DNA of 64,000 bases from Trichobilharzia regenti (GCA_944472135.2 OX235270.1:117381842-117445841), one strand, 5' to 3'. Positions 36,900 through 49,165 are shown, counted from the stretch's first letter. A program made the numbers and translations. Notes: a model not told the origin generated them from the letters alone.

Positions 36900-37440
36900 C
36901 TTTGTATTATTATTATTGTTATTATTTCCTTTAATTCCTCGAGGAACATAGGGCTTCAGCCGTCCGTCTCCATTGGATTCGGTTCTCTGCTAGAGTTTTC
37001 ACCTGGCCCCACGTCTGCCCACATGCTTTCATCTCCTCTTCAAATGACCTCCTCCAAGTTTAGTGATGCCACTTGATGGTTTCCTCAGCGTACGGCCAAT
37101 CCATCTCCACTTCTTCCTGTCTATTTGTTTCACAATCGGTCCCTGGTTGGTTCGCTCATTGCCAGAGATCCCTGTTGCTGATCTCTTCTGGTCAGCCATC
37201 TGATCTTGAGTAGTAATGAGCAAAGACAGCTGCCGATGAAGGTGTGTAGTTTGTCTGAAGTGGTCTTTATCACGCGCCAAGTCTCTAATCCATCCGTATA
37301 GTACCATTGACTTCACATTGGGGTTGAAAATCCAGATCTTATTTTTAGTGCTGAGTGCTGTTGACCTCCACACAGACTTGAGAGTAATGAAAGCTTGCCT
37401 TGCTTTCTCGCTCCTTGCTTTGATATCCTTTAACCCTTTG
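36900..37440 (-). mobile_element. RTE-clade LINE 3' fragment
   Basis: This copy is followed at its 3' end by a (TTA)n tract (about 36903-36927). A minus-strand frame of 147 codons (37029-37472) keeps KARSEKARQAFITLKSVW and KKWRWIGRTLRK, typical of the RTE C-terminal domain, but it runs into flanking DNA and is not an intact gene. Confidence 0.82.
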
Positions 37441-37454
37441 TACCGATTAAATTC

Positions 37455-37860
37455 TATTGTGTAGAGAATCACCGGAAACCATGTAGCACTGGACAGGTGG
37501 TTCGTTTATAATTTTTATGACTTTTCGGTCATGTACACCTGTGACCCAGAACCTTCTGGTTACAAGGGGAACCCGTTGACCATTTAGCCACTGGGTGAGA
37601 ATTGAGTGACGCGTGAATTCCAACTTTTGTCACTTCATGATACGTCACTACTGCATATCAGTGCAGCCGATAAGCGTCCATTCTTAACTTGAAGGACTCG
37701 GATTCGATCCCTGGCAGGGGTACGAGTGCACACTGCTGAGCATTTCCAAATCAAAATAGAACAGCTGTTTAGTACTCCACGGTTCTCAGTGATAAAATAT
37801 ACAGTGAAGTCCTTTTTTATAATCAAAGCATTATCACATTCTTGTGTCATTTTTGACATG
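37455..37860. repeat. Two opposed relics of the inverted-repeat family
   Basis: A minus-strand relic (37455-37650, with CAGAACCTTCTGGTTACAAG) faces a plus-strand relic (37660-37860, with GGATTCGATCCCTGGCAGG and AACAGCTGTTTAGTACTCC). Confidence 0.55.
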
Positions 37861-39861
37861 TGGCTTGTAACATACCATTGGGAGCTGAAACCCAGATCAC
37901 ACCGGTCTGCTATTCGAATATACTAACATAAGTTGTCTGATATTTATTTCAAGAAACTACTAGCATCATGCATTTCTGAAGTCTTAAGTTTATTTCTTTT
38001 CAAGAAAACAGGGAGAAGAGAAACTTTCTATTTCAGGTAGTGTTATAAAGGCGTTAAACACTGTATGATTAATGTAAGGAGTATCAGCTGCTTAGTTGGG
38101 CTCTTAAAGATGTTAAGAACCAGGTGGTTACAGAACCTCAGTGGTACTGTTCAAAACACTACGTGATATTGCGGAACTATCCACTATTCATTATCTCCAG
38201 CACTCTCAACACCCACTGAATTTTTTTTTTGCTTCTTGTCATACCAGTTATGTTTCAGTGTATTGTTATTCTTTATGTATATTAACCCCGTTTGTATGCT
38301 GTTTCTAGTGTAACAACTTGAATCGATGCACTTGTATGTAAGATTTTGTACGGACTCGTCTAGTTGTCTGCGAGGAATTCTAAACTATGTTCAGAAAATG
38401 TCAGTACGCTGACATTTTGAGTATAAAAAGTTAAATTGACGAATATCATCATTATTTAACACTAAAGTCGTTTAAATGACCCGTTGTTTGACATCTACAC
38501 AGTTCGAGGTAAAAATTCAGCACGGCCTTTTTGGGAAACTAAAACTGTTCAGATCACAATGTATTACCTTCCTGATACCATGAGTATCAACCAAGAAGAC
38601 AAGCAAAACGGTAAAAGGGTGAGTAACTGGAAAGTGCTTGAGTCAAGCAGTAGTCCTTACTAACCAGATAGGAATCATTTAAAAGCTCATTCTGAACTGA
38701 GTTCAGCAGAGGAATACCCAGATTGACTCATTTCAAAGGACCGAGTGAGTTCAAGCGACCCAAATGAAAGAAATGGTTGTCTGGTATTCAGACCACTCAA
38801 ATCTGGTTATCACTCAGTGGTATGTGCGATTATGAAAGTGTTTATTTTACCCGAAATCACAAGCCAGGCAATATCTAAGCGTCTGCACATATATGTCGGA
38901 AACAAGCAACTGATTCTCCGTCATAAACTAGATGGGAAAATTAGAGCTTCGAATAAAAAACCCGTGAATAATTGGTATTTATCGTAGGAGTGTGGTGAGT
39001 CATCCCATAGTTGCTTTAATCATTCGTGTGAAATTCAATCCTCAGAGAGGAAATCATTTCCTGAGATGTTAATATGGTTAAGCTGACCCCTACTAAGTTT
39101 CATAAAATACCCACCCAAGATCTCTCTGCTGAACGCTGCCGAGAAATACTTATTTATGGTTTAGTTTATCAACTCTTCGCAAAACCACATAGTTGGATAG
39201 AGCATCTAGACTGATGTGTGAAAAATAATTTTCTATAAGTAATGTGAACTACTAGAATATCCATTTAACCACTTTTACCGGGTCGTGACCCTTAGGTGTT
39301 TCTTAAATATTACGTATATATATATTCGATTTTATAGCTTATATATACACATATCTAAAACTTGGTTACTATGGCAATCAGATCCATTCCAGTACTGAAA
39401 TTGTTATGGACATATGAAATGAACAAGAAAAATAATCAATCACTTTTATTGTGTCATCGAAATTATCAACTTTTTTTCTTTGTGTTATATTTTCTATCTA
39501 ATTCAAATATTCACTTATTCATACGTGTGCGCTCGTGTGTGTGTGTGTGTGTGTGTTTGTACAAGTGACAGTCACATCGACCATATGCCTAACGTGGATA
39601 ATCGTTCAGTCCTAATTTGACTTGGTAATGAGTTTAGTAATATATATATATGTAACTAACGGATTAAACAGCACATGAGAGGAAATGTCTGTAAATAAGA
39701 CGAACACCAGTTTCTTTGTTTATTTGTTAAATAAAGTACTTTCAGTTTATAATAGTTCTATCACTCCAGAGTGAATTGCATCGCCAAATGACGGCAGTTA
39801 GTGAATCATTGTTTGCTAATCTTTGGTGGCACATACCAGTGACCCTAAACCACAACTGATC
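37861..39861. other. No convincing gene
   Basis: An 80-codon plus-strand ORF (38745-38987, including AIMKVFILPEITSQAISKRL) lacks splice-like edges and a known motif. A (GT)n tract and a TA-rich tract (about 39640-39650) are the other visible features. Confidence 0.4.
39534..39557. repeat. (GT)n microsatellite
   Basis: Perfect GT run in otherwise unannotated DNA. Confidence 0.88.
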
Positions 39862-39872
39862 AAATAGCATAA

Positions 39873-40574
39873 TTTTCAGGGGTTGGTTTGTAAGGATTAT
39901 ATTTGTTTGTTTTTTTCAAGTTTGACCACGGATTGATATCAGTTAGAGAAGCATTGGAAACCAGCCAGGGAGTACTGGACAGATGTTTCATCCTAGTTTG
40001 GGAATCATCGGCAGTACGCACCCACTCGGGGGTCACCTATTGCAAATATAATTAAGATAAAAGAGAATTTTCCTCACTGATCCATACATCTGTATGACTG
40101 AACATTTAAAAGGATATGTTGTGATTATTTGATACCTCCCTGGTTTTCACTGGTTCTCTAACTGATATCAGTCGGTGGATAAACCCGAAAAAACAAATCT
40201 AATCCTTACAAACCATCTTTAAAAAAAATTAATCTGATGCTCGCTAGTGACTTGCTACAGGACGGAGTTTCCTGGAGTTCTAGTGAGCTCCATTCAGTTA
40301 AGTGTCAGGATGGATTTCCTTCCTATGACAATGATTAGTAGTCGCGCTAAATCACGAATTGGTAGAAGTTATAATTCATGCAGTGGTCATTGAATCGGGT
40401 CCCAGTGGCTGAATGGTATACGAGCTTGCCTTGAATCCAAAAGGTCCTGGGTCCGAACCTTTGCAGTGGGTGCTTTCTGTCGATGATTCCAAAACTACGA
40501 TGAAACAGCAGCTGTCTAGTACTCCCTGGTCTTCAGTGACTCTCTAACGGATGTCAATACGTGGTCAAACTCGT
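39873..40574 (+). mobile_element. Inverted-repeat element with tRNA-like core, 11-bp target duplication
   Basis: The element is flanked by AAATAGCATAA on both sides (39862-39872 and 40575-40585). Its two ends are imperfect inverted copies: CAAGTTTGACCACGGATTGA at the left and, reversed, ACGAGTTTGACCACG at the right. The left half is itself a fold-back (39881 against 40215). The right half contains a tRNA-like block (40398-40460) with GTGGCTGAATGG and GGGTCCGAACC. No coding capacity is seen. Inverted ends with a 9-11 bp duplication fit a small DNA transposon, for example Mutator-like, better than a SINE. Confidence 0.7.
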
Positions 40575-40587
40575 AAATAGCATAAGT

Positions 40588-41127
40588 TGACAGAGATTAT
40601 CCTTTTCAGACTTTAGGTTTTCTAGGGATTTTGATCAACTTCATTGGCAAATTCATCACGAATGACACGTGTGAAATTTATTAAAAATCAGGGAGTATTA
40701 AATAACTTCTTCATCCTAATTTGGGACTCTCCAGAGATGTGCAAACCCCATTCCACCAGGAATCGGATCCAGAACCTTCAGCTTACGAAGTCAGGTTGTT
40801 GACCAGTCAGCCAAGAAGTCAGAATTCAGTTATGCAGTGCTGCCACTAACCGCTGGCATAGATGAGTATTCAATTCACGCCTGACATTGTGGATCCCACG
40901 TACGACATACCTAAGGATTTCAGGACATCAATCCAGTATCAGCTAGTGGGCAGGAGAGCAATACTAAAATCTCGAGTGTGCATCACTCAAGGGTTCTGAA
41001 TTAGAGCGAAGAAGTTGTCTAGTACTCCCTGATTTTCAACAGTTTTCACACTTATGTCATTTCTTGGTGAAATCATCGAAGAAGTTAATCAGAATCCCTA
41101 AAAAACCTGGAATCTGAAAAGGATAAT
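40588..41127. mobile_element. Fold-back element with long (~150 bp) terminal inverted repeats
   Basis: The left arm begins CAGAGATTATCCTTTTCAGA, and the right arm ends in the near-perfect reverse complement TCTGAAAAGGATAATCTCTG. Similarity continues inward for roughly 150 bp, through the AAATCAGGGAGTA motif on both arms. The centre includes a degenerate tRNA-like block. No ORF or clear target duplication was found. Confidence 0.7.
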
Positions 41128-41572
41128 CTCTGTCCAGTTATCCTATTTAATCATTTGCAATGTAGCGTCATTGGTGTGTGCCGCCAAAGAGTCTCAAACT
41201 AGAACGAAGCAATGATTCACTAACTGATGTCACTTGATGACGTAATCCACTGTAAGTTGTATTCATTTTTAGTGATTGGCTAACTGATATCAGTTCATGA
41301 CAAAGTATATACCAAAATGCCTATGTGATATAAATTTAGAAGGTATGGATCAGCAAAGAATATTTTTTTTTAAAGACATTGAGATATTCTCTTGATTTCT
41401 ACAGCTATTTAATATTGGTTATTTGAGGAATAAACTCAACTTAATAGCATTTAATTATTCGGATTATCAGAAGATCTAAGTACCTCACATGCATGAAACT
41501 ACATAAGCGCTTTTGAAACACGTAAGCTTGAGATACGCTAAAATTTATACTTTCGAGTTTACACTGTTCAGG

Positions 41573-42075
41573 CTATTATTATTATTATTATTATTATCAT
41601 GGTTCCTTGGGTTCCGAGTGGAACATAGGACTTCAGCAATTCGTCTCCATTTTGTCCCATTCTCTGAGTTCCTCTTCAGCTAAACCCATGACTGTCCATG
41701 ATTTCTCATCTCCTCCTAGCACGATCTCTCCTCCATGTCAACTTCAGATCCATGCTCAACTCGTTACTTACCATTCTGGCTTCACTTGAGGGCTGGTCTG
41801 GCGTACAATTTCACCCAACGGTCTCCTTCAATGTATGCCCAATCCATTTCCATTTTCTTCTGTATATCTGTCGAGCGATCAGTTCTTGGTTGGTTCATTC
41901 TCAGCCAGAGTCTTTTGTTGCTAATTCTTTCTGCCCAGCCCGTCATTTTATCTTCAGTATAGAGTCAGTGAAGGAAACTGTTGATAAAAAAATCCCTGTT
42001 AGGAATGCTTTTCATGACGCGCCAAATTTCTGATCCATATAGAAGAAATGACTCAACATTATGGTGTTGTAAATG
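41573..42075 (-). mobile_element. RTE-clade LINE 3' fragment, second subfamily
   Basis: This RTE 3' fragment has a (TTA)n tail at 41573-41596. Its 3' terminal sequence (GGAACCCAAGGAACC read on the minus strand) matches the 47.6-kb copy better than the 17.7-, 24.2- and 36.9-kb copies, so at least two RTE subfamilies are present. Coding frames are broken. Confidence 0.78.
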
Positions 42076-42361
42076 TTCAAGATATAGAAGAAGATGAATA
42101 CGTCAGTCTGTCATTTGTCGCATTAAGAGAGTTACGCAAAAAAGAATGATAAAATCCACCTTAAGTTAATGAGGAATTCGATATAGGGATGTGTATTCAA
42201 TCTGTGAAACATGTGAACTAGAGGTCTAAATCTATGTAATAAACCCTTAAACATCATCACTATTCACTCACAAATATTTTTAGGTCGTTAACCTTCCAAT
42301 GGAATAAAAAATCAATCCACCAATCTTTTAGACGAATCAAAATTTGGTGTCTTTATTTATC

Positions 42362-42432
42362 TAGAGGATGACTGACAGTGGATTCTAAGACTCACGTTTT
42401 CTCGTACTCGGAAGCTGTCAGCAGGATTTAGT
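42362..42432 (-). ncRNA. Degenerate SM-alpha-type SINE hammerhead
   Basis: The plus-strand order CAGTGGATTCTAAGACTCAC, then GTTTTCTCGTACTC, then CTGTCAGCAGGATTTAG mirrors the SINE hammerhead. Several core changes are present. Confidence 0.45.
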
Positions 42433-42665
42433 TGCATTCCCAACAAATCCCACTACTAGCTAACATGAAAATAATACTAATAGAGAGTATCATTTAAGGC
42501 ATTATTATTATTGTCTATGATCTTCCTTATTGACAAGTCTACTAAACGTTACAAATATATGAAATGTTTTAAATCCAATTTCATTCGTTACATATGTTAT
42601 TCAAAATATCAGACTAGCAGATCTAATATTCATTTGTTTACAACATAACTTCAATGACAATCACG

Positions 42666-42890
42666 TTTTTTTTCCTTCACGTTCCCCAGTGGAGCATAGG
42701 GCTTCAAGTTTCTGAAGCAGTGTTAATTTTTACAGGATGGGGTTGCTAGCCTCATGCCCAACCTTTCCTCTTTACCAGGATTATTTCTGGCTTAGCGAGG
42801 TAAAGAAGTGTATCAGTGGCCGGCAATCGAACCCCGGACCATGTGCATGGTTGTCGAGCTTCCTAACCGCTATGCCACTGACTCATGACA
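42666..42890 (-). mobile_element. tRNA-headed SINE, type B
   Basis: This minus-strand copy is well preserved, with a B box (rc) GAACCCCGG and a shortened segment near the 3' end. Confidence 0.84.
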
Positions 42891-43290
42891 CAATCACGTT
42901 AATGGATTTTAATCCACTTATAATGAAACTCTAAGTCTATTTTCGAGGCTACATGGGATATTAGCTTACTAGGCACATCAGTGGCACTAATATATAAAGG
43001 TGGATTTACAAAGTCTCATATACCCATTCAAGGAAATCAGGAACTCGATGAAAATATGAGGACCACTGGTGAATAATGCTGCAGTGTTCGGAACAATAGT
43101 TGCTAACTACAAAGTCTCTGTGAGGGAATGACCACTCAATGAGATACATGGACAACAAGATAATGAACCACGGAAAACAGGTGAGAATTACATTCTAGAA
43201 TAGCTTGTTAGTTTCTATTAGATACACGAAATGACATTTTATTCAAAATTAAAATTTTTAAATTTACAAAACTAGTAATCAGTTATGTAT

Positions 43291-43445
43291 ATGCATCTGC
43301 GATGCAGGTGTGCTCGCCAGCCGCCCTTGGTAGTAAACCCAGAAAGGCAACCACACCCTATAAAAACTGCAAGGGCTACTGAAACTTCAAAGCATTCATC
43401 TTGAATTCCTATGTTCCACTGGGGACACTGAGGTACGCAGAAAAA
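43291..43445 (+). mobile_element. Degenerate type B SINE, 3' part
   Basis: The order of CCCTATAAAAACTGCAAGGG, CTACTGAAACTTCAAAGC and CCTATGTTCCACTGGGGACA matches the type B body and tail. The head is largely unrecognisable. Confidence 0.6.
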
Positions 43446-43739
43446 ATCAGTTATGTACAAGACAAACTACTCTTATTTTTTATTCTGTAGTCACCTATTT
43501 CCAAGGATCTCATTGTTGCTCATCACTGAAATTCCTTATTAGTATCCAATTTAAAAAGTGCCTGATAATTCAACTACGTGAGAAAAGTAAGCTCATGCTA
43601 GCAATTAATATTCATAATTATGAATCATCACTTCAGTGAATTTCAGGCCTGAAATACAGATTTCAAAGAATGACGGAAGCGTTAAAAAAAGAATGCTAAA
43701 ATTGTGAACCAACTGAAGTTAGGATTAATTAGGTATCGG

Positions 43740-43915
43740 CTTTCATCCTAGTGGTAGCCTAAAAGGCTTAATAAATTCAGTTCTTGAAGGGACCATAAGT
43801 GCACACAGCTGAAGAATCCGGAAAACTAGGACGAAATAGCTATCAAGTGCTCCGTTTTCAAGGTGGTTTTCTATCTGATGTTGGTTGGTAACGAAATCTA
43901 CGTCAAAATAAAAGT
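43740..43915 (+). repeat. Inverted-repeat family relic
   Basis: TAGGACGAAATAGCTATCAA and the terminal GATGTTGGTTGGTAACGAAA place this as a diverged plus-strand copy just before an RTE fragment. Confidence 0.45.
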
Positions 43916-43917
43916 AG

Positions 43918-44830
43918 GCAGATTAGATAATGATGCAGAAAGCGGGCGACGAGGAGACAGGCATAAAATGGACCCATACAAAACTTAGAGGACTGGACTT
44001 CGCCGATAATATATGCTTGATTCCCCACAAACTGGAAGATATGCAAATAAAAAGCAACAAGTTGACAGAAGAAGCATCCAGAGAAGATAGGCCTTCAAGT
44101 GAACATAGGGGAAGCAGAGGTGATAAATATTCCTGGTCAACAGCAACAGCAGCAACAACAATCAGCATAAATGGGAGGAATCTGAAAGAAACAACCTCCT
44201 CTACCTACCTGCTGACCTGGGAAGCATCGTTTCAACTACATGCAGACGAAACTGACGAGGATTTCAAAGCGAGAATCGGAAAAGCTTCAATTTCTCTCAA
44301 GTCTGTGTGGAGATCAACAGCACTCTGGATGAAATATAAGACCCGGAATTCCAACTGCAATGGGAAGTCAGTGTTAATATACGGATCAGAGAATTGGCCA
44401 GCGAGTCACGAAGAGCACTTAGAACAAACTGCAAACCTTCATCAACAGCTGTCTTCGCTCAACACTCAAGACCAAATGGGCAGAAGAGATCAGCAATAGT
44501 GAGGGATCTCTGGCAATTAGCGGACCAACCCAGCAGGAACCAATTGTGAAACAAATCTGCAGGAAGAAATGGAGGTGGATTGGATTGTGGCCATATTCTG
44601 AGAGAACAAGCCATCAAGTGATATCACACGCCAGGCCATCGTTCGAGTAAAGCCCGAATGTGATGCGAAGAGTAGGTCGTCAGTGCGGGGGTGCGGTGAT
44701 ATGGATGGGGTGATGTGAAGAGGAGATGAAAGCATGTGAGCAGATATGGAGCCAGGTGAAAACTTTGGCAGAGAACGGAACGCAATGGAGACGTGCAGCT
44801 GAAGCTACAGGAGACTATGATAATGGTCTC
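43918..44830 (+). mobile_element. RTE-clade LINE fragment, plus strand
   Basis: A 189-codon open frame (43930-44499) holds the end of reverse transcriptase. It reads LDFADNICLIPHKLEDMQ, where FADD has become FADN, followed by KARIGKASISLKSVW and SVLIYGSENW. The N-terminal RT and endonuclease are missing and the 3' end lacks the simple-repeat tail, so the copy is truncated at both ends. The FADN change would abolish catalysis. Confidence 0.82.
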
Positions 44831-45084
44831 TGTCTGCCACATCTCAAAGTAATCAAAAGACGTATCCCAAAGGATAATTAAAATGTCCTTAATCTGATAA
44901 GCTGATTTTATATAATTTAGTAATATGGTCTTCATTGACAATCGCGAACATATGACTCCAGAAAAAAAATCTTCCGCGTTACTTCAACTTAACAGTTTAT
45001 GTCAACTTTTATAACAAATGGATTTATTGATAATTCCTATCTTGATTTCCATCCCATCAGACTAATGGTAACACGCGCATTTCC

Positions 45085-45270
45085 CAATCTGACAGCCCCA
45101 GGGGTTAGTCACTAGTGGAGTCACGAGTATGTACTGCTGAAAAGTGCCAAACAAGGATGAAGCCAGTGTTCATTGTTTTCTAGTTTTCAATTCTTCTCTA
45201 ACTGATACAAGTTTATGATGAAGTGTAACTTGAAATCAGTCGAAATTCTACAAGCCAACACTTCAGAAAA
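45085..45270 (+). repeat. Inverted-repeat family relic
   Basis: GAGTATGTACTGCTGAAAAG, then TTCTCTAACTGATACAAGTT and ATTCTACAAGCCAACACTTC follow the family's order. Confidence 0.45.
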
Positions 45271-45904
45271 TGATTATACCTAGTACTTCAGGAGATTAAT
45301 AGTAGTAGTAGTAGTAGCAAATAAATTAAGTGAAATTTTTGATCATATTTCTTCTGTTTAATTTACTTCTTAAAATAATATCACGTGTTACTGTGTAACA
45401 TGACTACTAAATATTCAAATAATTCTCTCTGTTATTATTTACTTATTCGATAAGTGAGATTAATGTTACATTAAGCATAATAACAATCGGATATTTGATG
45501 ATAATGAGGAAAGGAAGTACATGTATTTATACACAGGTGTACACTGTGAATCGCATCAATGCTCAGTAGTTGAGACATGGAAATAAAATTCGTCTATTCA
45601 AATGTTACATTCTGAAATCGCCTTCCTTATAATAGAGAGTACTCATGATTATCTGAAGAGAAATACCAACAACCTGTTTAAACACTTATTAGTATTATGA
45701 ACTTTTTTTTAAAAATGAATCAATTAGTGTAACTGAAGAGGGGAAATAATCCCTTTTTGTGTACATAGCGACACAGGATTGTTTTCTTTCCTTATATCAT
45801 AAAGTAGCAAACATCCAATGTTTGTACTTATATCTGACAATAGCTGGATGGATAGGTTTTATGCTCAAACTAAAATGTTTTGATTCGATAAATAACCAAA
45901 TAAA

Positions 45905-46290
45905 TAATATTAACCCCCTAGGAATTGAAAACCATGGAGTACTGGACAGCTGCTGTTTCATCCTAGTTTGGAAATCGTCGGCAGTACGCACTCACTGGGA
46001 TTCGAATTCAGGAACTTCCGATTACAAGGCGATAGGTAGAAGTTAGAATTCATGCGCTGGTCATTGAATCGGGTCCCAGTGGCTGAATGGTATACGAGCT
46101 TGCCTTGTAACCGGAAGGCCCTGCGTTCGAATCCCAGTGGGTGCGTACTGCCGATGATTCCTAAACTAGGATGAAAAAGCAGCTGTCCAGTACTCCGTGG
46201 TTTTCAATGCTTCTCTAACTGATGTCAATCCTTGATCAACTCGTAAAAACATATCTAACCCTTACAAATCAAACTATAGAAAAACTCTAG
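45905..46290. repeat. Two opposed copies of the inverted-repeat family
   Basis: A minus-strand piece (45905-46045) runs directly into a plus-strand piece with an intact tRNA-like block (46070-46140, B box GCGTTCGAATCCC). The plus-strand piece ends with CCTTGATCAACTCGTAAAAA. Confidence 0.65.
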
Positions 46291-46319
46291 GAATTGTAGG
46301 CGTTTTGATTAACCTAGGT

Positions 46320-46480
46320 GCAGACTTCATAGCAAACTGATATCATTTAAAGAAATATTGGGGATTATGGGGTGTTGGACAACTATTTCGTCATAGTTTA
46401 CGACTCTTCAGCAGTGCGCATGCACAACTCCATTAGAGGTCGCCTCCATACCCATTAGGTTACGAAGCAATCATTTTTAC
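46320..46480 (-). repeat. Inverted-repeat family relic
   Basis: AAACTGATATCATTTAAAGA and TCAGCAGTGCGCATGCACAA mark a diverged minus-strand copy. Confidence 0.45.
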
Positions 46481-47614
46481 CAATTAAGTCATATTTTTTC
46501 TTTATCTCTTTAATTGTATATTTCTAATGAAAGACTACCTAGGTGATCTGTCAAAGATTTACATGCGTATGCATGTTTATTTGTCTCCAGAGGATACAGG
46601 TATTTGAAAACGACTGAAATGACTTGTTGTCTGAGATCATGAACTGTCTGAAAGAATTCGCATATATATGCGACATGTTCAGTACATCTGTCATTTGTAC
46701 TCTAAGAAGGAATGAAAGCCAGGTGAATATGGAAAGCGGATCAACACAAGATTACATAGATAATCTAGTTTACAAAACAAAAAAGGCTAGAAAAACAAAT
46801 AAATTTGTAAAAAAAAATACACTGAAATTGTTTAAAAGTTCAATTTTGTTTTTGTATTGTTATTTAAACTTTTAGGTATATATGGGGAACATGACACTTC
46901 AATAACTTATCTGATATCATATTTGGAAACACATATATTTACATATTTATAATAAAATTCATAAATTCTAAAAGTAAAAGCGAAAGGTGATTTCAACTTG
47001 ACAATCATTCTCTCTGTCTTCACATATTCAACACCCCATTATGGTCATCTACACCATCATCATCATCATTATCATTGTCAGTGTGAGATGTAATGAGATG
47101 GCAAGCGACAGAGACAGGTATAGACAGAGTGGAAAGATATGCCAACAACCAATCACTTAAAAATAAAGGTCATAACTATCCTAATATAGTACTTAGTAAT
47201 ATTATTGACAAACATAGACGTCTATTATTTTGAGACAGTCAAAATAAAGAATTCCATTCTGCCATCAACTTGTCATTATAGAATGATGGTTACTTTGTCA
47301 TTAGAACTCTTATTTTTTTTAATGTAGATCAATAAATTAGGATCATATCATGAGTATAATTAGACATGTTTCAACTTGCTAGGTCCAATAATTAATGTAG
47401 ACCATTAATGATTGATCTAGTCAAGACATGGATAGTCAGTTGATCTTTGTAGAATGAATAAAATTCAGTAGTAACTTCTAACGAACATTATTATCATTTT
47501 TTAGAAATGTATTACTGGTTTTTTCTATCACATTCAGAGTCAGTCATGATAAAGCGGAGGTCTGATCACTTCATTATATTTTCATGATACCATTAGCGAT
47601 AATACTGCATCAAT
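46481..47614. other. No convincing gene
   Basis: A plus-strand open stretch at 46624-46875 starts without ATG and has no recognisable motif. The rest is AT-rich. Confidence 0.4.
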
Positions 47615-49165
47615 ATTATTATTACTTATTATTATTGTTCCTTTGGGTTCCTAGTGGAACATAGGGCTTCAACTGCACGTTTCCACTTGCTTCTGTCTTT
47701 TGCTGTACTTTTCACCTGCATCCATGTTAGTCCATACTCTTTCAACTCCTCTTCACACCATCTCCTCCATGTTACCGTTGAACTGACGACCCACTCGCCG
47801 CTTCCCTTTCGGGTTCCATTGGAGCAATGGCCTGATGCGCGCGCGATATCGCCCGGCGGCCTCCTCAGAGACCGGGTGTCCAATCCATCTCCACTTTCTC
47901 CTGCGTATTTATTGGTTGGGTGATTGGTTCTTCTTTCGTTTTCTTTGTTTCCATAGTTTCTTGTTGGTGATTCTTTCCGGTCCGGCCACCTGATCTTCAG
48001 TACAGAGCTAAGACATTTGTTGATAAAGGTAGCGTCTGCAACAGGGTGTTGGTGGAAATATTCCTTGTGACCCGCCCGCCAAGTTTCTGATCCGTATAGA
48101 AGAACTGACTGACTTAACGTTTGTATTGAAAATTCGACTGAATTTTGTTGTTGATGCTGAGTGACAGCGGAAGATTTCTAGATTGCTTTCAGGTTGATGA
48201 GTGAATGTGTTTCTTGCCTTCCCTATGATTCTCGCTCGATTTGACATCCTCGTCCGTTCCGACTGCCTGCAGTTGAGACAGCGCTCCCTCCCTAGGTCAG
48301 TGAGTGAATGAAGTAACCTCTCTCAAATCCCTCCCGTTGATGGAGATTGACGCTGGATGTTGCTGCTGCTGTTGTTGTTGTTGGCTGGTTATTTTCATAA
48401 CCTCCGTCTTGTTCACCAATGTTCACCTGGAGTGCTGTCTTCGCCGGCTGCTTCTTCGACCAGTTTGTCGGTTTTCGCTCGCTTGTTAGTCTTCGATTTT
48501 GTGACAGTGACATCAAGCAAAAATCATCCACGCGCGAAATCCAGGTCTTCTTGGTTCTTCACGTTGGTCTAGGATATCTCTGTCTGCTCGTTTCCCACTG
48601 TCTGATGCATAATCCAGTCCACCACAATTAGGAATATCATTGGTGGGCGATAATAAGCACCCTCGTCTTACTCCTGTGTTTACTGTAAACGCCTCGCTGA
48701 GTTTTATGTTGTGGATCACTTGACATGTGCCGCCGTTGTCGTACAGCGTTTGATTAAGGTTGATGAATATTTGGGCGCTGCACGCCGTAGTACTCGAGTA
48801 GTTTCCGAATTACTTCGCGGCAAGCGCTACGCTGTCGAAGGCCTTCTCGAAGTCTATAAAGTTGAGGTAGCGGTTTGATTGACATTCCATGCTTTGTTCT
48901 GTGATGATGATGATGCGTAGAGTTGCAATTTGGGCGGAACATGATTTACCCTTCCTGAATCCAGCTTGTTCCGGTGGGGCGGAGTTCTGTATCCAGTGCG
49001 TCCTTTATTCTCTCCAGGATGATGCGACTCAGGATTTTACTTGGCGTCGATAGAAGCATGATTCCTCGCCAGTTCTTGCAGAGTGAGGTGTAAGTCGCCC
49101 TTCTTTGGTAGTTTCACGAGATAACCTTTCCTCCAGTAAGTAGGCACCTTTCCCTCCTTCCAGAC
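47615..49165 (-). mobile_element. RTE-clade LINE, 3' part (interrupted by LTR element)
   Basis: This is the 3' half of an SR2/RTE-like non-LTR retrotransposon, covering the end of reverse transcriptase and the C-terminal region. Minus-strand reading gives broken frames with recognisable pieces such as KVWKEGKVPTYW at the insertion edge and a C-terminal WKRAVEALCSTRN. Many stops and shifts make it a dead copy. The 3' end at about 47615-47650 is followed by ATT-type simple repeat, the usual RTE tail. The other half resumes at 51983, beyond the LTR element. Confidence 0.85.

Noticed and set aside
38745..38987. An 80-codon plus-strand ORF as a gene
   Set aside because: It has no ATG at the start, no splice-like borders and no recognised motif.
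39873..41127. A CRISPR-like array of repeated motifs
   Set aside because: The repeats are few, inverted, unequal in spacing and part of eukaryotic transposable elements.
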